The notes under the pieces: model-generated
What the model was told of the DNA's origin: nothing
Database searches by the model: none
The model's input: only the letters and a program-made list of their open reading frames with translations
Assembly: GCA_938012815.1 (NCBI GenBank)
Contig: CALLVV010000002.1
Coordinates: 6,960-70,959 of the forward strand
From: an uncultured Propionibacteriaceae bacterium
Lineage (GTDB): Bacteria > Actinomycetota > Actinomycetes > Propionibacteriales > Propionibacteriaceae
Length of the DNA stretch: 64,000 nucleotides
Direction of reading: 5' to 3'
Part shown: positions 31,753-39,650 of the stretch, in pieces
Position numbering within the stretch: the stretch's first letter is position 1
How the letters are laid out: every line of letters starts with the position of its first letter
Made by a program: the position numbers and the translations under genes

Positions 31753-33024
31753 ATGCTTGACCCCGATCTCCTTGTCAACCGCACCGACGCTGTCGCGTCC
31801 GCTCTCGAAACGAAGGGCACCGCGCGCGAGTCCGTGATCGCAGCTCGTGATGCGCTCCTCGAACGGCGATTGGTCCGGCAGAAGCTCGACGAATTGCGTA
31901 CGGAATTGAATCGGCACAGCAAAGTGGTGGGCGAAGCCATGAAGGCTCACGATTCGAAGGCGGAGACGCTTCGGGGACAGTTGGCAGAACTGAAATCCTC
32001 GATCCGCGACGCCGAACAGCGTGCGCGAGACGCGGATGACACCTACACCCGGCTCGCGCTCGTGCTGCCGAACCTGCCCGATCCTGCAGCACCGGTGGGG
32101 CTCGATGAGAGCGACAACGTCATCCTGCGGCACGAGGGAACCCCGCGTGCGGATGAGGTTCCGCCGCACTGGGAGATCGCGGAGGCCCAGGGATGGTGGG
32201 AGCCCGAGAAGGCCGCACGGATGAGCGGGTCCGGGTTCGCCATCCTCCGCGGTGACGGTGCGCGCCTGCTGCGGGCTCTTCCGCAGTACGCGCTCAACCT
32301 CCACCGCGACAAGTACACCGAGTTCGTCGTGCCGCACATGATGCTTCGCGACACGATGGTGGGCACCGGACACCTTCCCAAGTTCGCGGACGACGCCTAC
32401 GCCACGACAGACGACCGTTGGCTGATCCCCACGGGCGAGGTGCCGCTGACGGCGATGCACCGCGGTGAGATCCTCGACGCCGACTCCTTGCCGTTCCACT
32501 ACACGACCTACACGGTCTGTTTCCGCCGGGAGGCCGGTGCGGCCGGGAAAGACACCCGGGGGATGCAACGGTTGCACGAGTTCCACAAGGTCGAATTCAT
32601 GATCTACTGCCGGGCCGATCAGGTGGCGGCTGAGTTCGCGGGCTTGTTGCACGATGCAGAAACGAGCCTGCGAGGCCTCGGGCTGCCCTATCGCGTCGTC
32701 GACCTCGCCACGGGCGACCTGACCTTCTCCTCGGCGCGCATTCACGACCTCGAGGTTCACAGCCCCGGGGTCGGGCGGTGGCTCGAGGCTTCCTCGGTCG
32801 GCAATTTCTCCGATTTCCAGGCACGGCGCAGCAATATCCGGATGAGGGATACGACCAGGAAGACGGTGCCGGTGCACACGCTCAACGGGTCCGCGTTGGC
32901 GACGCCGCGGGTGTGGGCCGCACTTCTCGAGAATGGTTACCAGCCGGACGGTACCGTCCGGGTGCCCGAGGCGCTGGTCCAGTACCTCGGAACTGACACG
33001 CTGGGTGTGCCGCGTGCGCACTGA
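31753..33024 (+). CDS. serS: Seryl-tRNA synthetase, divergent (possibly a second copy)
   Basis: A 423-residue class II synthetase with the SerRS layout: N-terminal coiled-coil arm (about residues 28-110), then motif 2 CFRREAGAAGKDTRGMQRLH (about 257-276) and motif 3 HTLNGSALATPRVWAALLEN (about 376-395). The serine-site segment reads LIPTGEVPLT, where TAEVP is usual, and the region after the first Glu reads LEASSVGNFSDFQARR where EVSSCSNF is usual. It is complete and looks functional. Divergent extra SerRS enzymes are known in resistance to serine-like antibiotics (albomycin) and in valanimycin synthesis (VlmL). The gene lies between two copies of the dnaB 3' end. The start is the ATG at 31753 behind AAAGGG. 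Confidence 0.9.
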   Translation: MLDPDLLVNRTDAVASALETKGTARESVIAARDALLERRLVRQKLDELRTELNRHSKVVGEAMKAHDSKAETLRGQLAELKSSIRDAEQRARDADDTYTRLALVLPNLPDPAAPVGLDESDNVILRHEGTPRADEVPPHWEIAEAQGWWEPEKAARMSGSGFAILRGDGARLLRALPQYALNLHRDKYTEFVVPHMMLRDTMVGTGHLPKFADDAYATTDDRWLIPTGEVPLTAMHRGEILDADSLPFHYTTYTVCFRREAGAAGKDTRGMQRLHEFHKVEFMIYCRADQVAAEFAGLLHDAETSLRGLGLPYRVVDLATGDLTFSSARIHDLEVHSPGVGRWLEASSVGNFSDFQARRSNIRMRDTTRKTVPVHTLNGSALATPRVWAALLENGYQPDGTVRVPEALVQYLGTDTLGVPRAH

Positions 33025-33065
33025 CGGGTGAGCCCAGCGGCCGTCGGCATTGTGGGGTAGCGCTG

Positions 33066-33196
33066 ATGTTGACTGGCTCACTCCGCGCGATGAAGAGAAG
33101 CGGATCTCATGTCCCCTTCGCACTCCCGGTCATCGAACTCACATCCGCCGAGACCCGCGACGCTGTCCGGAGTGCTCCGCGACGCGCAGCACTTCA
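33066..33196 (+). other. Start of a truncated gene between serS and the dnaB repeat
   Basis: From an ATG at 33066 or 33090 the frame reads a protein-like stretch, SHVPFALPVIELTSAETRDA, for about 35 codons and then enters the dnaB-derived repeat at 33197, where it turns to shadow sequence. It looks like the 5' end of a gene that came with serS and was cut at the repeat boundary. No product can be named. Confidence 0.4.
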
Positions 33197-33349
33197 GGGT
33201 CAGGTCGGGTTGAAGGTGGCGACCGGCTGGTTCGTGAAGCGGGAGTAGTGGCCCTGGAAGAGGGCGTCGATCTTGTCGAGCTGGCCGTTGCGGTGTTTGA
33301 GGATGTGGAAGGCCGCCTGGCCGCGTTCCTCATCGGTGGGGTTCTGGGT
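33197..33349 (-). repeat. 3' end of intact dnaB (direct repeat B)
   Basis: This copy is contiguous with the rest of dnaB and supplies its functional end. It matches 31565-31717 in 149 of 153 positions, in the same orientation, 1632 bases apart. The pair brackets serS. Confidence 0.95.
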
Positions 33350-34564
33350 GTAGAGCTCGGGGCGGTGCAGCATGATCACGATGTCGGCGTCCTGTTCGAG
33401 CGACCCGGATTCACGCAGGTCGGCGAGCTGCGGCACCCCGTCCTTGCGCTGCTCGGCGTTGCGGCTGAGCTGCGACAGCGCGATCACCGGCACCTCCAGC
33501 TCCTTGGCGAGGAGCTTGATCTGGCGCGAGAACTCCGAGACCTCCAGCTGCCGTGACTCCACCTTCTTGCCCGAGGTCATCAGCTGGATGTAGTCGATGC
33601 AGATCAACTGGAGGTTGTTGCGCTGCTTGAGGCGACGGGCCTTGGCGCGGATCTCCATCATCGTCAGGTTGGGGGAGTCGTCGATGAACAGCGGTTTCCC
33701 GGAGAGGGTGACGGAGCGGTCGGTGATGCGCTGCCAGTCGTTCTCGTCCATGCGTCCGCCGCGGATCTTCTGCAGCGGCACCGACGACTCCGCACTCAGG
33801 ATCTTCATCACGATCTCGGTGCGGCTCATCTCCAGGGAGAAGAACACCGTGGCCAGGTCGTTGTGGATGGCGGCCGTGCGGCAGACGTCGAGGGCGAAGG
33901 TGGACTTTCCCACGCCGGGGCGGGCGGCGACGATGACCATCTGACCGGGGTGGAGGCCGTTGGTGAGTGTATCGAGCTCGGTGAAGCCGGTGGGTACCCC
34001 GGACAGGGCGTCGCCGGAGTTCGCGATGGCCTCCATCTCGTCGAAGGTGGGTTCCATCAGGTCGTTGAGCGACTGGTAGTCCTCGCTGGCCCTGGAACCC
34101 GTCACCTCGAACAGCGTCTGCTGGGCCTCGTCGACGATCTTGTCCACCTCGCCCTGCCCCTGGTAGCCGAGCTGCGCGATCCGGATCGAGGCGTTGACGA
34201 GGCGTCGCAGGATGGCCTTCTCGCGCACGATCTCCGCGTAGTAGGAGGCGTTGGCGGCGATGGAGATGGTGGCGAGGAGGTCGTGGAGGTAGACGGCCCC
34301 GCCGACGCGTTGGAGGTCGCCGCTGCGGCCCAGTTCGGCGGCGACGGTGATGGGGTCGGCGGGCTCGCCGCGGCCGTAGAGGCTGATGATCGACTCGAAG
34401 ATGGTCTCGTGTTTCGGCTGGTAGAAGTCGCTGCCGCGCAGCACCTCGACCACGTCGGAGATGGCGTCCTTGCTCATCAGCATGGCCCCGAGGACGCTCT
34501 GCTCGGCCTGGAGGTCCTGCGGGGGGGTGCGTCCCACCGACTCCTCGGCGTATTCCTCCGACAA
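33200..34564 (-). CDS. dnaB: Replicative DNA helicase DnaB
   Basis: A 454-residue hexameric helicase that unwinds DNA at the replication fork. The N-terminal domain opens with TPPQDLQAEQSVLGAML. The RecA-like domain has Walker A ARPGVGKST (about residue 215), Walker B LICIDYIQLM and the arginine-finger region HILKHRNGQ. No intein is present. The start is a TTG at 34564 behind GGAAGGGG; no better ATG fits. Its last 50 codons are duplicated 1.6 kb downstream beside serS. DnaA-box-like sites lie in the upstream space. Confidence 0.95.
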   Translation of the reverse strand: MSEEYAEESVGRTPPQDLQAEQSVLGAMLMSKDAISDVVEVLRGSDFYQPKHETIFESIISLYGRGEPADPITVAAELGRSGDLQRVGGAVYLHDLLATISIAANASYYAEIVREKAILRRLVNASIRIAQLGYQGQGEVDKIVDEAQQTLFEVTGSRASEDYQSLNDLMEPTFDEMEAIANSGDALSGVPTGFTELDTLTNGLHPGQMVIVAARPGVGKSTFALDVCRTAAIHNDLATVFFSLEMSRTEIVMKILSAESSVPLQKIRGGRMDENDWQRITDRSVTLSGKPLFIDDSPNLTMMEIRAKARRLKQRNNLQLICIDYIQLMTSGKKVESRQLEVSEFSRQIKLLAKELEVPVIALSQLSRNAEQRKDGVPQLADLRESGSLEQDADIVIMLHRPELYTQNPTDEERGQAAFHILKHRNGQLDKIDALFQGHYSRFTNQPVATFNPT

Positions 34565-34647
34565 TGCATCCCCTTCCTGGCCCCCGCCGACGCATCCCGG
34601 TCGGGCTCATCAATGTAGCCCCGCCCCGCGACGACCGCCGCCCGAGC

Positions 34648-34678
34648 TGTGGAAAACTCTGTGGACAGCTGTGGAAGA
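34648..34678 (-). promoter_or_regulatory. Cluster of three DnaA-box-like 9-mers upstream of dnaB
   Basis: On the minus strand TTTTCCACA (34656-34648), CTGTCCACA (34668-34660) and TCTTCCACA (34678-34670) each resemble the actinobacterial DnaA box TTGTCCACA with one to three differences. They lie 84-114 bases before the dnaB start, spaced 10-12 bases. They may be a DnaA-regulated promoter or an accessory DnaA-binding site. Confidence 0.45.
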
Positions 34679-34810
34679 CCGGTGGGGAAGCGACGGCAAC
34701 GCTGGCCGGGACCGGGGGAAAACCGCCCGGAATCGTTATGAAACCGTTATTATTGGAGGTGGGGTCGCGCCCTGGGCGGGGCCTCCGCGCGTTTCGCTTG
34801 CCCTGCCGTC

Positions 34811-35026
34811 GTGTGCTTGCGCTGTAGCGCTGGCGTTTGTTCACAAGGCTGGCGTTCCCGTCGGGAAGGCCAGCGGACGACGGGTGGGCTGGCGAGTCGG
34901 GGCTGGTGCCGTGGGCGTGGTGTCTTTCTCCTGGTTCGCTTGCCTTGTGGTCGTGTGCTTGCGCTGTAGCGCTGGCGTTTGTTCACAAGGCAGGCGTTCC
35001 CGTCGGGAAGGCAGGCGGACGACGGG
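34811..35026. repeat. Two 74-base direct repeats in the dnaB-csoR space
   Basis: The segments 34811-34884 and 34953-35026 are nearly identical (142-base period) and each contains GCGCTGTAGCGC, TTGTTCACA and a CCGTCGGGAAGG segment. The flanking bases (GTTCGCTTGCC) are also similar. No gene fits them. TTGTTCACA differs by one base from the actinobacterial DnaA box. The rest of 34565-35060 holds no supported gene. Confidence 0.7.
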
Positions 35027-35064
35027 AAGGCCAGCGGACCGGAGGCGGGAACGCTTGAAGCGGT

Positions 35065-35079
35065 TACCCCTGGGGGGTA
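35065..35079. promoter_or_regulatory. CsoR operator overlapping the csoR start
   Basis: TACCCCTGGGGGGTA is a near-perfect G-tract palindrome of the type bound by CsoR repressors. It abuts the csoR start codon, so copper-free CsoR would block transcription or translation of the operon. Confidence 0.7.
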
Positions 35080-35399
35080 TGGTTGGCGGAGTGGAAAACG
35101 AACACGAGGACTGCCATGTGCAGCACGGTTACACCGCCGACAAACAGGCCTATCTGCGGCGGCTCCGGCTGATCGAGGGGCAGGCGCGTGGGATCGCCCG
35201 CATGGTGGAGCAGGACGAGTACTGCATCGACATCATGACCCAGATCTCCGCCGTCACCAGCGCCCTCAAGGCGGTGTCCATGGCCCTGTTGAAGGACCAT
35301 CTCGAACACTGCGTGGCAGCCGCCGTGCGTGAGGGCGGGGACGTCGCCCAGGAGAAGTTCGACGAGGCCATGACCGCCATCTCCAGGCTGGCCCGCTGA
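35079..35399 (+). CDS. csoR: Copper-sensing transcriptional repressor CsoR
   Basis: A 106-residue CsoR-family repressor. The conserved four-helix core runs from YTADKQAYLRRLRLIEGQAR, with the Cu(I) ligands Cys in DEYCIDIM and His-x3-Cys in DHLEHCV, and a His/Cys-containing N-terminal end. Copper binding releases it from DNA. The start is the ATG at 35079 inside the operator, or the GTG at 35091. It is followed by copZ (78 bases later) and copA, the standard copper operon. Confidence 0.92.
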   Translation: MVGGVENEHEDCHVQHGYTADKQAYLRRLRLIEGQARGIARMVEQDEYCIDIMTQISAVTSALKAVSMALLKDHLEHCVAAAVREGGDVAQEKFDEAMTAISRLAR

Positions 35400-35477
35400 A
35401 CGCGGAAACCCCTCCGACAAGGGTCGGGGAAAATGTCAGGTCCCCGGATCGCACCAGGGATCGGAAAGGAAACAACC

Positions 35478-35687
35478 ATGAAGACCGACTACGCCGTTGC
35501 CGGGATGACCTGCGGACACTGCGCATCCCACGTCACCGAGGAGATCCAGGCGGTCGCAGGCGTCACGAGCGTCGACGTCGACTGGGAATCGGGCCGGATG
35601 GTCATCGAGTCCGACGAGAAGATCCCGTTCGACGTGGTCGTCGAGGCCGTGGCCGAGGCCGGCGACTACACCGTCACGGAGGCCTGA
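35478..35687 (+). CDS. copZ: Copper chaperone CopZ (HMA domain)
   Basis: A 69-residue protein that is a single heavy-metal-associated domain with the MTCGHC copper motif at about residues 10-15. It carries Cu(I) in the cytosol to CopA or CsoR. The ATG at 35478 has a strong ribosome site (GGAAAGGAAAC). It is the middle gene of csoR-copZ-copA. Confidence 0.93.
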   Translation: MKTDYAVAGMTCGHCASHVTEEIQAVAGVTSVDVDWESGRMVIESDEKIPFDVVVEAVAEAGDYTVTEA

Positions 35688-35732
35688 GACGCGGCAACGA
35701 ACCACACAGGACACGCAGGAGGTGAGCAATAG

Positions 35733-37937
35733 ATGACCAACACCAGTGTGGTGGAGCGGGGCTCCACCGGGGGCGCGAAGAACTCGGTGGCGATCTCCCT
35801 CGACCTGACGGGCATGACCTGCGCCTCCTGCGCCAACCGCATAGAGAAGAAACTCAACAAGGTCGACGGGGTGCAGGCCACCGTCAACTACGCCACCGAG
35901 AAGGCCAGGGTGCAGGCCCCGAAGGGCACCACCGTCCAGGACCTGATCGCCGTGGTGGAGGCCGCGGGCTACGGGGCCCGCGAGACCACCGTCGAACCCC
36001 GGGAGGAACGCGCCGACGTGCTCCTGCCGCGGGTGCAGCTGGCATTCACGCTGGCGGCCCCCGTGATCGCGGTCTCGATGGTGCCTGCCCTGCAGTTCCC
36101 CGGCTGGCAGTGGCTGGCGTTGCTGCTGACCACCATCGTCGTGTTCTGGTGCGGGCGCAGCTTCCACAGGGCCGCGCTCGCCAACGTCCGGCACGGCGCC
36201 ACCACCATGGACACCCTCGTCAGCCTCGGCACCTCGGTGGCGTGGCTGTGGTCGGTGGTGGCCATGTTCTTCGGTCACGCCGGAGCCATCGGCATGACCC
36301 ACGAGTTCACGCTGACCCTCGGGCACGCCGACCCGATGGGCAGCGTCTATTTCGAGGCCGCCGCGGGCGTGGTCGCCTTCCTGCTACTGGGCCGCTGGAT
36401 CGAGGCCCGCTCCAAACGCGAGGCCGGATCGGCGGTGCGGGCGCTGCTGGAGGTCGGCGCGAAGGAGGCGACGATCCTGCGCGACGGCGCGGAGGTCGCG
36501 ATCCCCGCGGGTGAGCTGTCGCTCAACGACCTCATCGTGGTGCGTCCTGGTGAGAAGGTGGCAGCCGACGGGGTGGTGGTCGAGGGCAGTTCCGCCGTCG
36601 ACGCCGCCGTCATCACGGGCGAGTCGCTGCCGGTGGAGGTCGGCCCGGGCGCGGCGGTGGTGGGCGGGTCGGTCAACACCACGGGACGCCTGGTGGTCAA
36701 GGCGACGGCGGTCGGGTCGGCCACCCAGGTGGCGCAGATCGCGCGGCTCGTCGAGGAGGCCCAGACCGGCAAGGCCAGGGCCCAGCGCCTGGCGGACCGG
36801 ATCACGGAGTTCTTCGTGCCCGCCGTGCTGGTGCTGTCGATGCTCACCTTCATGGTGCAGCTGCTCGTCGGCGCAGGCCCCACCTTCGCGCTCACCGCGG
36901 GCATGGCGGTGCTCATCATCGCCTGCCCGTGCGCGCTCGGGCTCGCCACCCCGTCGGCGCTGCTGGTGGGCACCGGTCGCGGCGCCGAGCTGGGCGTGAT
37001 CATCCGAGGCGCCCAGGCCCTGGAAAAGGCCCGTTCCGTGCAGGCGGTGGTGCTGGACAAGACCGGCACCCTCACCACGGGGAGGATGTCGGTGCTGGAG
37101 GTCGTGCCCGCCGAGGGCGTGGCCGAGGCCGAACTGCTGGCCGTCGCCGCGGCCGTGGAGGCCGGTTCCGAGCATCCCATCGCCCGCGCTGTCGTGGAGC
37201 GCGCCGGGGACACGTCCGCGGCGGAGCGGTTCGAAGCCCTGCCCGGCATCGGAGCGCGAGCCCTGGTGGACGGGGATCCGGTGGCGGTGGGTTCCCGGCG
37301 CCTGCTGGCCGAGCAGGGCATCGAGGTCCCGGGCGAGGCCAGCCGGGAGGGCAGCGAGGTGTTCGTCGTCCGCGACGGCGCGTTGCTGGGGCGGGTCGTG
37401 GTCGGCGACCAGCTCAAACCCGGGGCCGCGGAGGCCGTGGCCGGGTTGAGGGATCTGGGATTGCGACCGGTGCTGCTGACCGGCGACTCGTGGGCCGTGG
37501 CCCGGGAGGTGGCCTCGCAGGTGGGCATCGAGGACGTGCACGCCGAGGTCCTGCCGCAGGGCAAGGCCGAGGTGATCTCCGGGTTGCAGGCCGACGGGAT
37601 GCGGGTGGCGATGGTCGGCGACGGGGTGAACGACGCCGCGGCGCTGGCCACCTCCGACCTCGGTATCGCGATGGGCGCGGGCACCGACGCGGCCATGGCC
37701 GCCAGCGACCTCACCCTGATGCGCGACGACCTGATGGGCGTGGTGGACGCCATCCGGCTCTCCCGCGCCACGGAACGCACCATCCGGGGTAACCTGCTGT
37801 GGGCCTTCTTCTACAACGTGGCGGCCATCCCGGTGGCGGCCCTCGGGCTGCTGACCCCGATGATCGCGGGCGCGGCCATGGCCTGCTCCAGCGTGTTCGT
37901 GGTGCTGAACTCTCTCAGGTTGCGTAACTTCCGTTAA
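35733..37937 (+). CDS. copA: Copper-exporting P1B-type ATPase CopA
   Basis: A 734-residue pump that expels Cu(I). One N-terminal HMA domain with GMTCASC (about residues 27-33) is followed by membrane helices, the CPC translocation motif in IIACPCALG (about 395), the phosphorylated Asp in DKTGTLT (about 441), HP in SEHPIAR and GDGVND (about 628). The last helices carry the usual Asn/Tyr and Met/Ser ligands region (FYNVAAIPVAALGLLTPMIA). It ends the copper operon and is followed by a hairpin. Confidence 0.94.
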   Translation: MTNTSVVERGSTGGAKNSVAISLDLTGMTCASCANRIEKKLNKVDGVQATVNYATEKARVQAPKGTTVQDLIAVVEAAGYGARETTVEPREERADVLLPRVQLAFTLAAPVIAVSMVPALQFPGWQWLALLLTTIVVFWCGRSFHRAALANVRHGATTMDTLVSLGTSVAWLWSVVAMFFGHAGAIGMTHEFTLTLGHADPMGSVYFEAAAGVVAFLLLGRWIEARSKREAGSAVRALLEVGAKEATILRDGAEVAIPAGELSLNDLIVVRPGEKVAADGVVVEGSSAVDAAVITGESLPVEVGPGAAVVGGSVNTTGRLVVKATAVGSATQVAQIARLVEEAQTGKARAQRLADRITEFFVPAVLVLSMLTFMVQLLVGAGPTFALTAGMAVLIIACPCALGLATPSALLVGTGRGAELGVIIRGAQALEKARSVQAVVLDKTGTLTTGRMSVLEVVPAEGVAEAELLAVAAAVEAGSEHPIARAVVERAGDTSAAERFEALPGIGARALVDGDPVAVGSRRLLAEQGIEVPGEASREGSEVFVVRDGALLGRVVVGDQLKPGAAEAVAGLRDLGLRPVLLTGDSWAVAREVASQVGIEDVHAEVLPQGKAEVISGLQADGMRVAMVGDGVNDAAALATSDLGIAMGAGTDAAMAASDLTLMRDDLMGVVDAIRLSRATERTIRGNLLWAFFYNVAAIPVAALGLLTPMIAGAAMACSSVFVVLNSLRLRNFR

Positions 37938-37959
37938 GGTCGTCCGTCGCGGCTCTCCC

Positions 37960-37986
37960 GGCTTCCGGCCTTCCTCTCCGGAAGCC
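37960..37986 (+). terminator. Terminator after copA
   Basis: GGCTTCCGG and CCGGAAGCC enclose a nine-base loop 23 bases past the copA stop. No T-run follows. Confidence 0.6.
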
Positions 37987-38122
37987 GAGGATTGCTGTGA
38001 AACTCGTGGTCACATGAGGTTTCAGATTCCGGATGGCGGAAGCTGGCGAGGATTCGTTCCCGATGGAGAGGAACAGGGGTTACAATCGAAGTGCGTGGCC
38101 CTGAGAGATTCTCAGGATTCGT

Positions 38123-38151
38123 TTGGAATTAAATCGGTGCTCGGCTAGGCT
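38123..38151 (+). promoter_or_regulatory. Promoter of the RpfB-like gene
   Basis: TTGGAA (38123-38128) and TAGGCT (38146-38151) are 17 bases apart, giving a leader of about 40 bases before the ATG at 38198. Just upstream a CCTGAGA/TCTCAGG hairpin (38100-38116) could be a regulator site. No riboswitch consensus was recognised in 37938-38197. Confidence 0.55.
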
Positions 38152-38197
38152 GGCCCCGCCGGTAAGGTCCGGGAAGTCTTAGACCAGGAAGAGATCT

Positions 38198-39400
38198 ATG
38201 GCCAAAAAACACGTGGTTATTGCCGCAGTGGCAGGCGGTGTGGCGCTGACGATCGCCGGTGGCGTCGCCGTCGCTATGGCGCTGCACAAGAACGATGTGG
38301 TCCTTTCCGTGGACGGAGAAACCCACAGTGTCTCGGTTCGCGAGGACACGGTGAAGCAGGTGCTCGAGAGCGACGGGATCACCGTCGGCGAGCACGACGT
38401 GGTCGCCCCGTCGCTGGACACCAAGGTCACCAACGGCATGGAGATCAGCGTCCTCTACGGCCGCCAGCTCCAGCTGACCGTCGACGGCGAGACCCGCGCC
38501 GTGTGGACCACTTCCCGCACCGTCGAGGACGCGCTGACACAGCTCAACCTCAACGACCCCGACTCCAAGCTGTCCACCTCCCGGTCGACTGCCATCGGCC
38601 GCGAGGGGCTCTCCTTCAACATCAGCACCCCCAAGAACGTGACCATCGACGCCGCGGGCACCCCGGTCGAACTGCGGGTCGCCGGGACCGTCGGCGACGC
38701 CCTGACCACCGCCAAGGTGACCCCCGACGAGGATGACGTCGTCACCCCTGCCGCGGACACCTCCCTCACCGATGGCCTGGCCATCGCCTACACCAACGTC
38801 GAGAAGCGCACCACCACCAAGGAGGAAGCGGTCCCCTTCGAGAAGAAGGAGGAGAAGTCCAGCGATCTGGAGGAGGGCAAGACCAAGGTCGCCACCGAGG
38901 GTGTCGACGGTGTCAAGACCCAGAACTTTGTTGAGGTCTATCACAACGGCACGCTGGTCTCCTCCGAGCTCCAGGACGAGCAGGTCACCAAGGAGCCCGT
39001 CGCCCAGGTGACCAAGGTGGGCACCAAGAAGGCCGAAAAGTCCTCCGACTCCGGCGGGTCGGACTCCGGTGGATCCGGCTCCGGCGGGTCTGGCTCCGGT
39101 GGCGGCGACCTCAGCCCCGCAGAAGGCAACTCATGTCAGGCCTCCTACTACTGGCAGGGTCAGACGACGGCCTCCGGTGAACGGTTCAATCCCAACGACC
39201 TCACCGCGGCCCACAAGACCCTTCCCCTCGGAAGCAAGGTCAAGGTGACCAACCCGAGCAGTGGCAAGACCGTTGTGGTCCGCATCAACGATCGCGGCCC
39301 TTACGTCGGCGGGCGCTGCCTGGACCTCTCCAAGGCCGCCATGGAAACCATCGGCGGCACTTCCTCTGGCGTCATCACCGTCAACTACGAGGTCCTCTGA
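38198..39400 (+). CDS. RpfB-like surface protein: DUF348 repeats, G5 domain and RlpA-type domain
   Basis: A 400-residue exported protein. A signal anchor (about residues 7-28) is followed by three DUF348 units (about 32-75, 80-130, 135-185; for example VSVREDTVKQVLESDGITVG), a G5 domain (about 190-272), a Ser/Gly linker, and a C-terminal double-psi beta-barrel of the RlpA type (about 310-400) with the catalytic Asp region RINDRGPYVGGRCLDLS. RpfB proteins of actinobacteria have the same front part but end in a lysozyme-like Rpf domain; here it is replaced by an RlpA/3D-like domain, which in RlpA cleaves naked glycan strands. It probably acts in cell-wall turnover. The ATG at 38198 has the ribosome site AGGAAGAG. 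Confidence 0.85.
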   Translation: MAKKHVVIAAVAGGVALTIAGGVAVAMALHKNDVVLSVDGETHSVSVREDTVKQVLESDGITVGEHDVVAPSLDTKVTNGMEISVLYGRQLQLTVDGETRAVWTTSRTVEDALTQLNLNDPDSKLSTSRSTAIGREGLSFNISTPKNVTIDAAGTPVELRVAGTVGDALTTAKVTPDEDDVVTPAADTSLTDGLAIAYTNVEKRTTTKEEAVPFEKKEEKSSDLEEGKTKVATEGVDGVKTQNFVEVYHNGTLVSSELQDEQVTKEPVAQVTKVGTKKAEKSSDSGGSDSGGSGSGGSGSGGGDLSPAEGNSCQASYYWQGQTTASGERFNPNDLTAAHKTLPLGSKVKVTNPSSGKTVVVRINDRGPYVGGRCLDLSKAAMETIGGTSSGVITVNYEVL

Positions 39401-39444
39401 CAACTAAAACGTGGCTTTCAAGCCCTTCCTCAATTCCCGCTGAA

Positions 39445-39470
39445 CCCCTGCACACACCTCCGTGCAGGGG
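39445..39470 (+). terminator. Terminator after the RpfB-like gene
   Basis: CCCCTGCAC and GTGCAGGGG enclose an eight-base loop and are followed by TTTGG, 45 bases past the stop. Confidence 0.75.
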
Positions 39471-39608
39471 TTTGGTGGGTGCTGAGGGTCTTGCTCCCCA
39501 AGGTGGCTGAGCTGGCCTGCGAGCGGCCAGCAAGTGGATCGTGTCGAAACCATCCCGCGGGTGAATGGCGGTCGGGTTCCACCTGCTGGGCGCCCAGTGA
39601 TGGTTTTC

Positions 39609-39650
39609 GACTCAGCCGTTTGCTGACGCTCACGTGCTGACTCAACCAGG
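39609..39650. repeat. Dispersed intergenic repeat, copy 1
   Basis: A 42-base segment ending in GCTCACGTGCTGACTCAACC. It matches 42084-42125 with about six differences, and its end matches 46076-46094. It partly overlaps the 3' end of the efflux gene. The rest of 39404-39641 has no gene. Confidence 0.65.

Noticed and set aside
31117..33123. 668-codon minus-strand frame opposite serS
   Set aside because: It is open only because of GC bias. Its sole real part is the vapC remnant at its 3' end; the rest is antisense to a well-conserved synthetase.
36384..37783. Two long minus-strand frames opposite copA
   Set aside because: The sense strand has all P-type ATPase motifs; the antisense frames are typical of high-GC codon bias.
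37938..38197. Possible c-di-AMP (ydaO-type) riboswitch before the RpfB-like gene
   Set aside because: Such switches precede some actinobacterial rpf genes, but the conserved helices and motifs could not be recognised here, only a short hairpin and a promoter.
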